Shown: positions 33,760 to 43,984, counted from the stretch's first letter. The stretch is 46,328 bases of DNA from Bacteroidota bacterium (GCA_018267315.1 JAFDYS010000010.1:93068-139395); one strand, 5' to 3'. Program-made: numbers and translations. The notes: generated by a model from the sequence alone, not told the origin.

Positions 33760-36369
33760 TTATCCGCACTTCGAGCTGCCGCACGATTTGCAAACAAGGC
33801 ATCCTTCCTGGTAAATCAATCCTGCGGGATCGCCGCAGTCGGGGCACTGCTTGTCCACGGCGGGTGTGCCGTCTTCGATGTATTTCTTCAGCGCGCGTTC
33901 CACACCGGCTTTCCAGGTGTTGAGTGAATCGCTCTTGAGATCGAGGTTTTCGATGAGGTCCACCACGTGCGGGATGGGCATGCCGTGGCGCAGCACGCCG
34001 CTGATGAGCTTGGCGTAATTCCAGAATTCAATGTCGAATGAACGGGAGAGTCCTTCAATGGTGATTTTGTACCCGGCTTTATCGGTGTATTGAAAATCGT
34101 AGCGCGTGGTTTTGTCTTCGAGGCGGTTCTTGATCACAAATCCTCTCTCCACGTAACCCGGCAGCAGGATGCTGTCGTCGTTCATGATGCCGGTGAAAAT
34201 TTCATATGGTCTTCCTTTCAGCAAACCGATCACGGCCATCCACTTTTCGCTGCCGTTCATGAAACGCAGCACATCGGCTTCCAGCACCTTCGGGCGCTTC
34301 GGCGCCGTGGTGGTGGTTACTTCATCCACGGCTTCTTTCTTTGATCGGGATCTCGCTGCGCTTGACTTGTCTTCTTTCGCCAGCAACACGCCGGTGCGCG
34401 AACCATCGCGATACACGGTGATGCCTTTCAGTCCGTGCTTCCAGGCCTCGAGATAAATTTCTCCCACTTTCTCCACGGCCACATCATTCGGCAGGTTGAT
34501 GGTGGAAGAGATGGAGTGCGTCACATACTTCTGCACGATGCTTTGTATTTCCACGCGCTTGATCCAGTCAATTTCGGGAGCGGTGCTGCCGTAGTAGGGT
34601 GAGCGCGTGATATCTTTTTCACCCGTCATCTCCATCCACATCTTCAGCTTGGGGTGATACACTTCAAACTCCGTCCATGAGTCACCCATTTGATCCACGA
34701 AATCAACCCTCACATTTTTATCAGCGGGGTTCACTTTTCTCCGGCGTTTGTACGAGAGCAAATACACCGGCTCAATGCCCGATGATGTTTGGGCGAGAAT
34801 GCTCAGCGTGCCTGTCGGCGCTACGGTGCTCACGGAAATATTTCTGCGTCCGAATTTCATCATGCGGTCGTACACGCCGGGCATTTCCGTTTTCATCATC
34901 TGTACGAACTCGCTGGTGTTCTCGACTTCCGCATGGAAGCCGTCAAACGATCCGCGCTCAATGCTCATGTCAACGGATGAATCGAACTCGGCCATGCATT
35001 TTGTTTTCTGCAGTTGATTGATGGTGATGAGGGCATCATCACTGTCGAACTTATAACCGAGTGCCGCGAGTGTGTCACCGAGTGCGGTGAAGCCAAGGCC
35101 GGTGCGTCTTCCTTTTCTTCCCTGCTCCTGCAGCAGTTTCCACGTGCGCACTTCCACTTCCTTAATGAAATCGGGCTCCGGATCATTGGCCACTTTATCA
35201 AGGATGCGGTCAATGTGTTCGAGCTCGAGCTCGACGAGATCATCGCTCAGGCGCTGCGCTTCGTAGGTGACTTCATAGAATTTTTCAAAGTTGAAAGTCG
35301 CCTGAGGTGTGAAAGGGTTTTCAACGAATGAGAAAAGGTTAAGCGCGATCAGCCGGCAACTGTCGCCGCCCTGCATGGCTATCTCGCTGCACGGGTTGGT
35401 GGATACATTTCTGAATCCGGGATAAACGGATGACGTGGAATACTTGTGCTGACGGTCCCAGAAGATCAGGCCGGGCTCGGCGGATTTATGAGCGCAGTTG
35501 ATGATGGTATCCCACAGCTCTCGCGCGCGGATGGTCTTGTTGTACTTCGGATCGGGATGATCCAGCGGCCAGCGTTGCACATATTCCGTATCATCCACCA
35601 CGGCCTGCATGAATTCATCACTCAGCCGCACGCTCACATTCGCGCCGGTCACTTTCGTGAGATCCTGTTTTACGGTGATGAACTGCTCCACATCGGGATG
35701 CGAAATATCCATGGTGATCATTAAAGCGCCGCGGCGACCGTGCTGCGCCACTTCACGGGTGGTGTTGGAGAAACGCTCCATGAAACTCACGGCACCGGTG
35801 GTGGTGCCGGCCGCATTGGCGACTTCGGCACCAGCCGGACGAATGGAGGTGATGTCAATTCCAACTCCGCATCTTCTCTTAAATAATTGCGCGAGCTGTT
35901 GATCGGTGAAAAAGATACCACCGTAGGAATCGTAGATCTCCGGCAGCACCACGCAGTTGCTGAGTGATGCAATCATGGTGTGATTGCCGAGCACACCCAT
36001 CACGCTTCCCTGCGGAATGATGTAACGGAACTTGCGGAAGTACTCGAAGATTTTTCCTTCATCGAGGAAACTTCTTTTCTGTCCGTATTCACTCAGGTAT
36101 TTGAACGAGCCGTTCAGTTTGGAACGCTCTGAAAATTTCACTTCGGTTTTCGCAAACTCACGCGCCATGCGGCGGTGCATGTCATCGGGTGTGAGTTCAT
36201 AATAATGACCATGCGCGTCTTTCACGGCATACTTGTGCATCCAGGTCGTGGCGGCGAGTTCATCGCCGTTGAAATAGGCGATGCTCGCTTTGAGCACTTC
36301 GTCATAGGTATATGTTTGACGAGAGGCGACGGTGGCTTCTTCCTTCTTCAAGGCAGTGGCTTTTGACAT
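33760..36369 (-). CDS. nrdJ: Adenosylcobalamin-dependent (class II) ribonucleotide reductase
   Basis: An 869-residue enzyme that reduces ribonucleotides to deoxyribonucleotides using a B12-derived thiyl radical. The RNR core signatures are present: SNCVVLPE near residue 135 (active-site cysteine region), STNPCSEI near 325 (radical cysteine in NPCSE), and VAPTGTLSILAQTSSGIEP in the substrate barrel. The C-terminus has CPDCG and CKSCGSSKCG, the Cys-rich tail of NrdJ proteins that re-reduces the active site. The length is typical for the vitamin B12-dependent ribonucleoside-diphosphate reductase branch. I see no cobalamin riboswitch upstream, only a palindrome at 36403-36427. It is a single gene, divergent from a T9SS propeller gene. 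Confidence 0.96.
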   Translation of the reverse strand: MSKATALKKEEATVASRQTYTYDEVLKASIAYFNGDELAATTWMHKYAVKDAHGHYYELTPDDMHRRMAREFAKTEVKFSERSKLNGSFKYLSEYGQKRSFLDEGKIFEYFRKFRYIIPQGSVMGVLGNHTMIASLSNCVVLPEIYDSYGGIFFTDQQLAQLFKRRCGVGIDITSIRPAGAEVANAAGTTTGAVSFMERFSNTTREVAQHGRRGALMITMDISHPDVEQFITVKQDLTKVTGANVSVRLSDEFMQAVVDDTEYVQRWPLDHPDPKYNKTIRARELWDTIINCAHKSAEPGLIFWDRQHKYSTSSVYPGFRNVSTNPCSEIAMQGGDSCRLIALNLFSFVENPFTPQATFNFEKFYEVTYEAQRLSDDLVELELEHIDRILDKVANDPEPDFIKEVEVRTWKLLQEQGRKGRRTGLGFTALGDTLAALGYKFDSDDALITINQLQKTKCMAEFDSSVDMSIERGSFDGFHAEVENTSEFVQMMKTEMPGVYDRMMKFGRRNISVSTVAPTGTLSILAQTSSGIEPVYLLSYKRRRKVNPADKNVRVDFVDQMGDSWTEFEVYHPKLKMWMEMTGEKDITRSPYYGSTAPEIDWIKRVEIQSIVQKYVTHSISSTINLPNDVAVEKVGEIYLEAWKHGLKGITVYRDGSRTGVLLAKEDKSSAARSRSKKEAVDEVTTTTAPKRPKVLEADVLRFMNGSEKWMAVIGLLKGRPYEIFTGIMNDDSILLPGYVERGFVIKNRLEDKTTRYDFQYTDKAGYKITIEGLSRSFDIEFWNYAKLISGVLRHGMPIPHVVDLIENLDLKSDSLNTWKAGVERALKKYIEDGTPAVDKQCPDCGDPAGLIYQEGCLVCKSCGSSKCG

Positions 36370-36402
36370 CTTAAATTACAAACTTTTACTGGTTAGATAA
36401 TG

Positions 36403-36427
36403 ACGGTCGGCATTCGATACCGACCGT
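36403..36427. promoter_or_regulatory. Palindrome in the nrdJ / propeller-gene divergent region
   Basis: ACGGTCGG (36403-36410) and CCGACCGT (36420-36427) are exact 8 bp inverted arms with a 9 bp spacer, 33 bp upstream of the nrdJ start. The two-fold symmetry and position suit an operator for a dimeric regulator. It does not match the NrdR box pattern I know. A leader-RNA hairpin is the other possibility. Confidence 0.45.
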
Positions 36428-36615
36428 GTGAGAAGTGCAACGAAAGTATTTGACGATGCGTTTAACCATGAAATTTTTTATGAACAGCATGTTGAAATTT
36501 GTTGACGCCGGAACCGCTTTTTTGAATATGAAAAACTTCTGCCTCCTGAAAACGCATGAATTCATTCTGTTTCGCGATACTTGCTGCCACGCTCATAAAA
36601 ATTTCTGTGAATAAA

Positions 36616-38925
36616 ATGAACAGGTCCATTTTGGTTTCTTATTCCATCGTTCCGTTTCTGCTCTGTTTTTCATTTTCCGCTCATTCCCAAAATGCGCTCG
36701 TGAAGCAATGGGATGCGCGCTTTGGCGGAAGTGCAGAAGATTCACTCACTTCAGTTTGCGCTGCAACTGACGGTGGTTTTCTCGCCGGCGGATTCACACG
36801 ATCGGCGGCAGGAGGCGATGTGACGGAAAGCTCAAAAGGGGGCGCTGACTATTGGGTGGTGAAGCTGGATGCGAACGGCATCAAGATTTGGGACAGGCGC
36901 TTTGGCGGTGATAACGATGATTATCTCTACGAAGTGAGAAGCACGGCAGACGGTGGCTTTCTGCTCGGCGGTTATTCTTTTTCAGGCATCAGCGGCGACC
37001 GCACGCAAAGCAACCGTGGGCAATGCGATTATTGGATTGTGAAGATTGACGCCAATGGAAACAAACAATGGGATGCGCGCTATGGCGGCAAAACCTACGA
37101 CTACCTGTTTGACATGAAAGTCACCGCAGACGGCGGTTACATCTTAGGCGGATACACTGATTCGAAAAACTCCGGCGATGTAAGCGAAGTGAGCCGCGGC
37201 GCCAATGATTACTGGATGGTGAAAGTGGATGCGAATGGCGTGAAGCAATGGGACAAGCGCTTCGGCGGGGGAAGCGATGATAATCTTTCCTGCATTATTC
37301 AATCGGCTGATGGCGGATATGTGCTTGGCGGATTGACACATTCCAAACTGGAAGATGGCGGCGACATTACCGAAGGAGTGATCGGCGGCAAGGATTACTG
37401 GGTGGTGAAGACGGATGGTAACGGAAATAAAATGTGGGATAACCGCCTCGGCGGAACAGACCGCGACATTATGAATGATGTACTGCAGGTTGCCGATGGC
37501 GGATACCTCTGTGCAGGCCTCACGGCTTCTCCAAAAAATAATGATGTATCGGAATCACCACGGGGGTTGGAGGATTATTGGATGGTGAAACTCGACATCA
37601 ATGGGTACAAGGTGTGGGATAAACGCTTTGGCGGAACGGCATCTGACATCGGAACATTTGTGACTTCAACGGTAGATGGAAATTTTCTTTCCTGCGGCTA
37701 TTCACAGTCCGGCATCAGCGGCGACAAATCAGAAATCAATGAAGGGAAAGATGATTACTGGCTGGTGAAAATGGACGCGAACGGGAGCAAGATTTGGGAC
37801 ATTGATTTAGGAGGCAAATCAGGTGATGCATTGTTTGAAGCGTGCCGGGCAGGCGATGGCGGATGGCTGCTGGCCGGTTCATCCAAATCCGGTGCAGGCG
37901 CTGATAAATCGCAGCCCAGTCAGGGAGGCACGGATTTCTGGCTGCTCAAAACCACAGCGGAACTCATTACCTGGTATGCCGATCAGGATCATGATGGATA
38001 CGGCGCAACGGCTGATGATTCGGTCTCGGTGTTTCAGCCCGCAGGATACGTTGCCGTTGGAAATGATTGCGATGATTTGAATGCTGCTATCAATCCGGCC
38101 ACCATTGAAATATGTAACGGAGTGGATGAGAACTGCAACTTCATCATTGATGATAATGCGGTTGAGGTCACCATCACGCCGGCCGGAACGGTAAATACAT
38201 GCGAGAGCACATCAGTATCGTTTACCGCCACGGGAACCGGAATCACCGCTTACCAATGGTACCGTGATGGCGTTGCTGTTTTCGGCCAAACAAGCAGCGC
38301 CTTTTCTACGAAACTCGGAACATCAGTGTATGTGTCCGTAACCGGAAGCAACGGATGCAGCGGACAATCGGCGGCAACGGCGATCATCCGTAATACCATT
38401 CCCCCGGCCATGATCCTGTTTGGAAACAACGGCAATGCGGACTTGTGCAACGGAACGGTGGAGCTGAAAGTGCAAAGCGCTGAACTGAGAACGTGGCAGT
38501 GGAACAAAAATGCAGCAGCCATTACAGGCGCAACAGACAACAAATATTATCCGTCAGAAGCCGGCAGCTATTCGGTGCTCGTCACCAATACTACCACCGG
38601 TTGCAGCAAAACATCAGCGCCGGTAACTATTTTGAAATCGTGCAAACTGGAGCAGGAAGCAACAGGCGTCGTTCAGATCTATCCGAATCCTGCTGGCGAA
38701 ATGTTGCACGTGCAATGGGATGATAAACTCTCTTCCACTGAAACTTCATTCCGCATTGAAATACTCAGTGCACTGGGATGTGTTATGTACACAGCAGATT
38801 TTCCCGCACCAAATAATATTTGTGATATAAACCTGCGGCAACATTCCATCACACAGGCCGGCGTGTATCAGATCAGAATTTCTTCGCAGGGCAGCTGCTT
38901 CGTTGCGCCGTTTGTGATTCAATAA
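36616..38925 (+). CDS. T9SS-exported seven-repeat beta-propeller with MopE motif and Ig-like region
   Basis: About 769 residues from the ATG at 36616, which begins a signal peptide (ILVSYSIVPFLLCFSFSAHSQ); an upstream in-frame ATG at 36556 gives a poor N-terminus. Seven repeats (about 30-455) share WDxRFGG...DGGYxLGGYT...GDVSE...DYWMVKVDANG and are close to those of the 4826-8365 protein. A single MopE-type metal-binding motif follows (DQDHDGYG ... GNDCDDLNAAINP ... CNGVDENCN). Next come Ig-like beta segments (AYQWYRDGVAVFGQT, WQWNKNAAAITGAT) and a type A T9SS tail (VQIYPNPAGEMLHVQW). It is probably a surface-exposed binding protein. Confidence 0.9.
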   Translation: MNRSILVSYSIVPFLLCFSFSAHSQNALVKQWDARFGGSAEDSLTSVCAATDGGFLAGGFTRSAAGGDVTESSKGGADYWVVKLDANGIKIWDRRFGGDNDDYLYEVRSTADGGFLLGGYSFSGISGDRTQSNRGQCDYWIVKIDANGNKQWDARYGGKTYDYLFDMKVTADGGYILGGYTDSKNSGDVSEVSRGANDYWMVKVDANGVKQWDKRFGGGSDDNLSCIIQSADGGYVLGGLTHSKLEDGGDITEGVIGGKDYWVVKTDGNGNKMWDNRLGGTDRDIMNDVLQVADGGYLCAGLTASPKNNDVSESPRGLEDYWMVKLDINGYKVWDKRFGGTASDIGTFVTSTVDGNFLSCGYSQSGISGDKSEINEGKDDYWLVKMDANGSKIWDIDLGGKSGDALFEACRAGDGGWLLAGSSKSGAGADKSQPSQGGTDFWLLKTTAELITWYADQDHDGYGATADDSVSVFQPAGYVAVGNDCDDLNAAINPATIEICNGVDENCNFIIDDNAVEVTITPAGTVNTCESTSVSFTATGTGITAYQWYRDGVAVFGQTSSAFSTKLGTSVYVSVTGSNGCSGQSAATAIIRNTIPPAMILFGNNGNADLCNGTVELKVQSAELRTWQWNKNAAAITGATDNKYYPSEAGSYSVLVTNTTTGCSKTSAPVTILKSCKLEQEATGVVQIYPNPAGEMLHVQWDDKLSSTETSFRIEILSALGCVMYTADFPAPNNICDINLRQHSITQAGVYQIRISSQGSCFVAPFVIQ

Positions 38926-39261
38926 GCCGGTTGCCATTTCCCTTAAGTGGTCTCTTTGCAGAAGCAATCGCTGGCCATTTATTAGCGAAACGGTGAAATC
39001 ACTCGAGGTAAGAGCATACCCGATTTCTGCTGCACATACTCCCGTTTTTGGTGAATGCAAAATTCCCGGCTTTTTGTTATCCGTTGTGTTTTTGCATATC
39101 CAAAAGTGCTGAAACAGTTGCCTGTAAAAGGTTACAGTATGGCTGATGCCTGCTTAAACCAACTTGCCTCCCAACCAAATTTCACCGGTTTCGGGGATTG
39201 ACTTTCTGAAAACATAGCCGGAGGTTTGATCTGTCAAATTTTCTAACCTAAAACTAACACA
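38926..39261. other. Intergenic stretch without recognisable features
   Basis: The 336 bp gap between the propeller gene and the DUF4907-like gene holds no believable gene, repeat or full TAnnTTTG element that I could find. A promoter for the downstream gene is expected here. Confidence 0.5.
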
Positions 39262-39786
39262 ATGAAAACACCCCAATTAATGCTCACGCTTTTACTTGCT
39301 CTCTTTGTTTTCTCAGCCGCACACGCGCAGAACAACACCCCACCCAATCAACCGCAGCCACCGGCAAATGTTCATCAGCAACCGCAGATGCAGGCACCCG
39401 TGACAGGCGGTGTGCCCGGTGCTCCGCAGCAGAATATGCATGCACCACCAGCTCATCCCGGACCCTTCTCGCATGCGAATCTTACCTACCAGGTGATGGA
39501 ATTGCCTGATCACACCTTTGGCTTCAATCTTTTTGCCGACGGTAAAATGGTGTGGCAGCAATACAATCTGAATCAACGCTCGCCGGTTACAGCTCCGTCC
39601 TCACAAGCTTCGCCCCAGCAGTATCAGCCGCAACCATCTTCACCGGTAAAAGGCCCGGGCGGTGCATTCCATTCACATCAGGAAGCCGAGCGCGCTGCGC
39701 AAGTCTCCATGCAGAAAATGAAACGAGGTGAAATGCCTCCGTTGGTGACGATGGATGACATGATGCATCCGGCAGTGAAGCAGTAA
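39262..39786 (+). CDS. Secreted Pro/Gln-rich protein with DUF4907-like domain
   Basis: A 174-residue protein with a signal peptide (MLTLLLALFVFSAAHAQ). A Pro/Gln-rich linker (about 25-70) follows. Then comes YQVMELPDHTFGFNLFADGK with MVWQQYNLN, a second Pro/Gln/Ser-rich linker, and GGAFHSHQEAERAAQVSMQK plus GEMPPLVTMDDM. The two conserved blocks fit DUF4907, normally a compact domain of about 100 residues, here split by the linker. Function is unknown. It is 49 bp upstream of the large MopE propeller gene and may be co-transcribed with it. Confidence 0.7.
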   Translation: MKTPQLMLTLLLALFVFSAAHAQNNTPPNQPQPPANVHQQPQMQAPVTGGVPGAPQQNMHAPPAHPGPFSHANLTYQVMELPDHTFGFNLFADGKMVWQQYNLNQRSPVTAPSSQASPQQYQPQPSSPVKGPGGAFHSHQEAERAAQVSMQKMKRGEMPPLVTMDDMMHPAVKQ

Positions 39787-39835
39787 TAGTCGCGCTAAAA
39801 AAACACTGATCATTTAACCCCAAAAAATTTCAACC

Positions 39836-42800
39836 ATGAAACTTCTTACTCAAATCATACTCGCAGTCGCCGTATGGATTTACGTGAACCCGGCTTCAGC
39901 ACAAACCACCATCATCTTCGACGACTTCGAAAGTTACACTGCTGGAAATCTGCTTGCGGCTAATTCAGATTTATGGACTACCTGGTCGGGCGGTGTAGAT
40001 GGCGAAGATGCACCGGTGAGCAACGCCTACGCTTACAGTGGTTCCAACTCCGTCAGAATTCAGGGCACGGTTGGACCAACAGACCTTATTCTTCCCTTTC
40101 CATCTGATTACACTTCCGGCGCATTTGAATTCAGTTTCAAGATGTACATCGTTGGGGGCAATGGCGGATATTTCAACATTCAACAGAGTTCAACTCCCGG
40201 CGCAGGGTGGATGTTTGAAGCTTACTTTGACAGCAATGGTGGGGGATATATTTATGCGGCAGGAAACACACCCGTCATTTCCTATAATCCGGATTCCTGG
40301 AACGACCTGAAGCTTGCTGTTGATCTCACTAGTGATTATGCGGAGTTCTACATGAACGATGTATTCGTGTATTCCTGGCAGTGGTCATTAGGATCTTCAG
40401 GTTACCCAACGGTTGCACAGATCGGCGGGGTTGATTTTTTTGCATACACTCCTGATGGATCTAATTGCGATTACTACATTGATGATGTGCAACTGTTGCA
40501 ATCGGTAACTCCCACCATTACCGTGGATGAACTGGTGGAAAGTGCCTGTGTCACTTCAATCGTAGAAGTTCCATTTACCACGGCATTTGATTTTAATCTG
40601 GGGAATATTTTCACAGCGCAACTTATAAATGAAAACGGGGATTTCTCATCACCAATTGATATCGGGTCTGTGGAAGCAATCACTTCAGGTGTAATTTCGG
40701 CCATTATACCCGATGGAATTCCAACAAGCAATAACTACAAAATAAGAGTGGTGTCTTCTGACCCTGATACTATTGGCAGTTTCCGTTCAATTATTATTCA
40801 CGATTCTACACTGTACTACGCCGATGCCGATGGCGATGGATACGGCGATATCAATTCCAGCGTAGTAGATTGCAATCAACCATCCGGTTATGTTTCCAAC
40901 GCTGATGATTGCAATGATTCGGACTGGAGCATCAACCCCGGCGCTTACGATTACGATGGAAACGGAATTGATAACAACTGCGACGGATGCATTGATGGTA
41001 ACGGACAAACCATGTGGCCCGATGCTGACGGCGATGGTTACGGTGATGCCTCTGCTTCTTCATTAACCATCTGTGATGGAAACACCCAAGGTTACTCATG
41101 GAACAATCTGGATTGTAATGATGCAGATCCTAACATCTATCCATATATTAGTGACTGGGACACCGATGGCATTGACAACAATTGCGATGGTTGTGTGGAT
41201 GGTTATCAATATTGGTTATATCCTGATGAAGATGGCGATGGTTGGGGAGTTAACAGTGGAGATCCAATTCTTGGATGCTATGGACCTTCAGGCTCAAGCG
41301 TCCCCGGTTATTCACCTAACACTGGTGACTGCGATGACAGCAATCCTTCAATCAACCCGGGTGCGTATGATTACAATGACGGAAACGGAATTGATAATAA
41401 CTGCGATGGCTGCATTGATGGGTATGTGAGCAATGTCTTTGTTGACGCAGACAGTGATGGTTATGGCGCGGGAAATCAAGTTCAGATCTGCGGAAACATT
41501 GCCGGGTATTCCTATTACAATGGAGATTGCAATGATGCTGATGCCAGCATTTATCCCGGAGCAAATGAGTTAACCAATGGCATTGATGACAATTGCGACG
41601 GGCAGGCGGACGAGATTCAGGTATGTACTCCTTCTATTCAGTGGGATCAATCGTTGGGAGGTACCAGCTATGACGAGGCCAAGTCCATTGCTGAATCTGG
41701 TGATGGCGGATATGTAGTTGCCGGATATTCCTATTCGTACGACGGAGATGTTACCTGCCAGGGATACTGGGGCTGGGTAACCAAGGTGGATAAGGATGGA
41801 AATATAGTGTGGCAAACCTGTGTTTCGGGCTATTCGTACTCAATTGCCTTAACCTCGGATAATGGATTTATTGTTGCCGGAGAATACAACGGCAATTTCT
41901 CCCTTGCAAAGATTGATGCGGATGGAAATCTGCTGTGGCAACAGCAATATGGAGGTAGCAATTATGATGTTGGTCGCGCCGTATCGGCGACTGATGATGG
42001 AGGTTGTGTAGCCGCCGGCTATATTTATTCAAATGACGGAGATGTTAGCGGCTTTCACGGTGCAGCAGACATTTGGGTCATCAAAGTAAATAACAGTGGT
42101 GACCTGGTCTGGCAAAAATGCCTGGGCGGAAGCGGCGATGAATATGCTCTGTCGGTTTCAAGAACATTGAATGGCGGATTTCTCGTGACTGGCTATACGA
42201 CCTCCGGCGATGGAGATGTGGCTGACTTCAATGGATATTATGATGGCTGGATATTAGAACTCGATGATTCAAGCGGAGAATTGCTTTGGGAAGATGCTAT
42301 AGGCACATCGGGCTATGAATCTTTGGATGCCGGCATTCAGACCAGCGACGGAGGTTATGCACTGATTGGATATGTCGGGAATGGCAACTTCTCCAAGCTG
42401 GACAACGACCGTAATTTTCAATGGACAATTTGGTTACCAAACGGTGCAAATGAAGTGGTGCAAGCTGCCGATGGCGGTTATGCTGTATCTGGAACGGGTT
42501 GGTATGTGCCTCATAGCTCCCAGGATGCATGGGCCGCCAAATTGAAAAGCACCGGTGAACTGCAGTGGTCAAAATATTTCGGTGGAACTGATTTTGATTA
42601 TGCAGATGACATTCTTCAGGCGGATGATGGCGGATATATTGTTGCGGGCATCAATAATTCAAATGATGGCGATGTGTCGGATGGAATTGGCAATGGTGAT
42701 TACTGGCTGGTTAAACTATCTGAAGATCCCCCCAGCGGTTTGCAAACCTATTACGCAGACGCCGATGGTGATGGCTACGGAAATTCCACTGATTCGATTT

Positions 42801-43915
42801 CAGACATTTCCTGCATCGCGCCTCCCGGCTACTCCTATTACAACACCGATTGCAACGATGCGGAATCAAGCATTCATCCCAATGCATTTGAAGATTGTCT
42901 CAACGGCATTGATGACGACTGCAACGGTGTGATTGATGACGGCACCGGCGATACACCGTTCTATGCCGATGTGGATGGCGATGGTTTCGGTAATGTGAAT
43001 GCCGTAGTGTATGACTGCTCACCTCCGGATGGTTATGTCTCCAATAAAGATGACTGCAACGACGGCAATGCCGCCGTTCACCCCGGCGCCGATGAAGTCT
43101 GCAACGGCATTGACGATAACTGCAACAACGAGGTAGATGAAGGATACACACTTTACACCTTCTTTGCCGATGCCGATGGCGACACGTACGGCAATCATTC
43201 TGTCTATATTGTTTCCTGTGATAATGTTGCCCCGGATGGCTATGTAACTGATGATAGCGATTGTGATGATGAAAATGCCGCAGTGAATCCGGGTGCCACA
43301 GAAATTCAAAACGGCATAGACGACGACTGCGACGGTGCGGTGGATGAAGGATTCTGCAGCGTACCCACCGGGCTATTCAACGATGCCATCACCACTACGA
43401 GCGCCCATCTGCACTGGACCGAACCGCTGAATGCGAAGCGCTACAAGATTCAGTACATGCCCGCCGACGGCAGCACTCCGCCGGTGAACCTGACCGTTCT
43501 TGCACCCGCATCCTACGTTAACATCACCGGTCTGAGCACATTCACCTTATACAAGTGGCGCATGAAAACCAGGTGCAATGATGGCAGCAGCAGTGTTTGG
43601 ACTGAAACCGTGGGCTTCAAGACGGCGCCGTTCAAAGAAGGGGCGCTCGAAAAATCTCCCGCTTTCGATGTGAAGTTGTACCCGAATCCAACATCAGGTT
43701 GGGTGAATGTAGAAGTGAATGCAGTAACGGAGCAATCGGTGGTGATCAAATTTTATGACATCGTGGGCAAGGAGGTTTACTCCGAAGAAGTTGGATTGCA
43801 GAGCGGCATCTTTAGCCGGCAGATTGATCTGAGCTTTCTTTCCTCCGGCACGTACTTTTTAAAGGTGATCCACGATGGATCGAATGAAGTGAGGAAACTA
43901 GTGATGGAGAAGTAG
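39836..43915 (+). CDS. Giant T9SS-exported protein: LamG-like domain, MopE repeats, seven-repeat propeller, Fn3
   Basis: A 1359-residue protein with a signal peptide (ending NPASAQ). In order: a jelly-roll/LamG-like domain (about 25-220; FDDFESYTAGN, YYIDDVQL); one beta domain of about 100 residues of the type found in the 4826-8365 protein (GNIFTAQLINENGDFSSPID); four MopE-type repeats (about 325-595; YYADADGDGYGD, DCNDSDWSINPG, GIDNNCDGC); a seven-repeat propeller (about 600-965); three more MopE repeats (about 970-1185); an Fn3 module (about 1190-1265); and a type A T9SS tail (KLYPNPTSGWVNVEV). MopE motifs bind metal (copper in Methylococcus MopE; calcium is likely for such Asp-rich repeats). 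A strong terminator follows the gene. Confidence 0.92.
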   Translation: MKLLTQIILAVAVWIYVNPASAQTTIIFDDFESYTAGNLLAANSDLWTTWSGGVDGEDAPVSNAYAYSGSNSVRIQGTVGPTDLILPFPSDYTSGAFEFSFKMYIVGGNGGYFNIQQSSTPGAGWMFEAYFDSNGGGYIYAAGNTPVISYNPDSWNDLKLAVDLTSDYAEFYMNDVFVYSWQWSLGSSGYPTVAQIGGVDFFAYTPDGSNCDYYIDDVQLLQSVTPTITVDELVESACVTSIVEVPFTTAFDFNLGNIFTAQLINENGDFSSPIDIGSVEAITSGVISAIIPDGIPTSNNYKIRVVSSDPDTIGSFRSIIIHDSTLYYADADGDGYGDINSSVVDCNQPSGYVSNADDCNDSDWSINPGAYDYDGNGIDNNCDGCIDGNGQTMWPDADGDGYGDASASSLTICDGNTQGYSWNNLDCNDADPNIYPYISDWDTDGIDNNCDGCVDGYQYWLYPDEDGDGWGVNSGDPILGCYGPSGSSVPGYSPNTGDCDDSNPSINPGAYDYNDGNGIDNNCDGCIDGYVSNVFVDADSDGYGAGNQVQICGNIAGYSYYNGDCNDADASIYPGANELTNGIDDNCDGQADEIQVCTPSIQWDQSLGGTSYDEAKSIAESGDGGYVVAGYSYSYDGDVTCQGYWGWVTKVDKDGNIVWQTCVSGYSYSIALTSDNGFIVAGEYNGNFSLAKIDADGNLLWQQQYGGSNYDVGRAVSATDDGGCVAAGYIYSNDGDVSGFHGAADIWVIKVNNSGDLVWQKCLGGSGDEYALSVSRTLNGGFLVTGYTTSGDGDVADFNGYYDGWILELDDSSGELLWEDAIGTSGYESLDAGIQTSDGGYALIGYVGNGNFSKLDNDRNFQWTIWLPNGANEVVQAADGGYAVSGTGWYVPHSSQDAWAAKLKSTGELQWSKYFGGTDFDYADDILQADDGGYIVAGINNSNDGDVSDGIGNGDYWLVKLSEDPPSGLQTYYADADGDGYGNSTDSISDISCIAPPGYSYYNTDCNDAESSIHPNAFEDCLNGIDDDCNGVIDDGTGDTPFYADVDGDGFGNVNAVVYDCSPPDGYVSNKDDCNDGNAAVHPGADEVCNGIDDNCNNEVDEGYTLYTFFADADGDTYGNHSVYIVSCDNVAPDGYVTDDSDCDDENAAVNPGATEIQNGIDDDCDGAVDEGFCSVPTGLFNDAITTTSAHLHWTEPLNAKRYKIQYMPADGSTPPVNLTVLAPASYVNITGLSTFTLYKWRMKTRCNDGSSSVWTETVGFKTAPFKEGALEKSPAFDVKLYPNPTSGWVNVEVNAVTEQSVVIKFYDIVGKEVYSEEVGLQSGIFSRQIDLSFLSSGTYFLKVIHDGSNEVRKLVMEK

Positions 43916-43941
43916 TGGCGATTGTTGGTTTAAGTTAAGCG

Positions 43942-43984
43942 GCATCTGGCTCAAACACCCCTAAGAGCCAGATGCTTGCTTTTT
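43942..43984 (+). terminator. Rho-independent terminator after the MopE propeller gene
   Basis: GCATCTGGCTC (43942-43952) and GAGCCAGATGC (43965-43975) form a perfect 11 bp stem with a 12 base loop, followed by TTGCTTTTT. It starts 27 bp after the stop codon. Confidence 0.9.

Noticed and set aside
36370..36615. Cobalamin riboswitch expected upstream of a B12-dependent enzyme
   Set aside because: I could not find the B12-box type conserved core; only the 8 bp-arm palindrome is visible.
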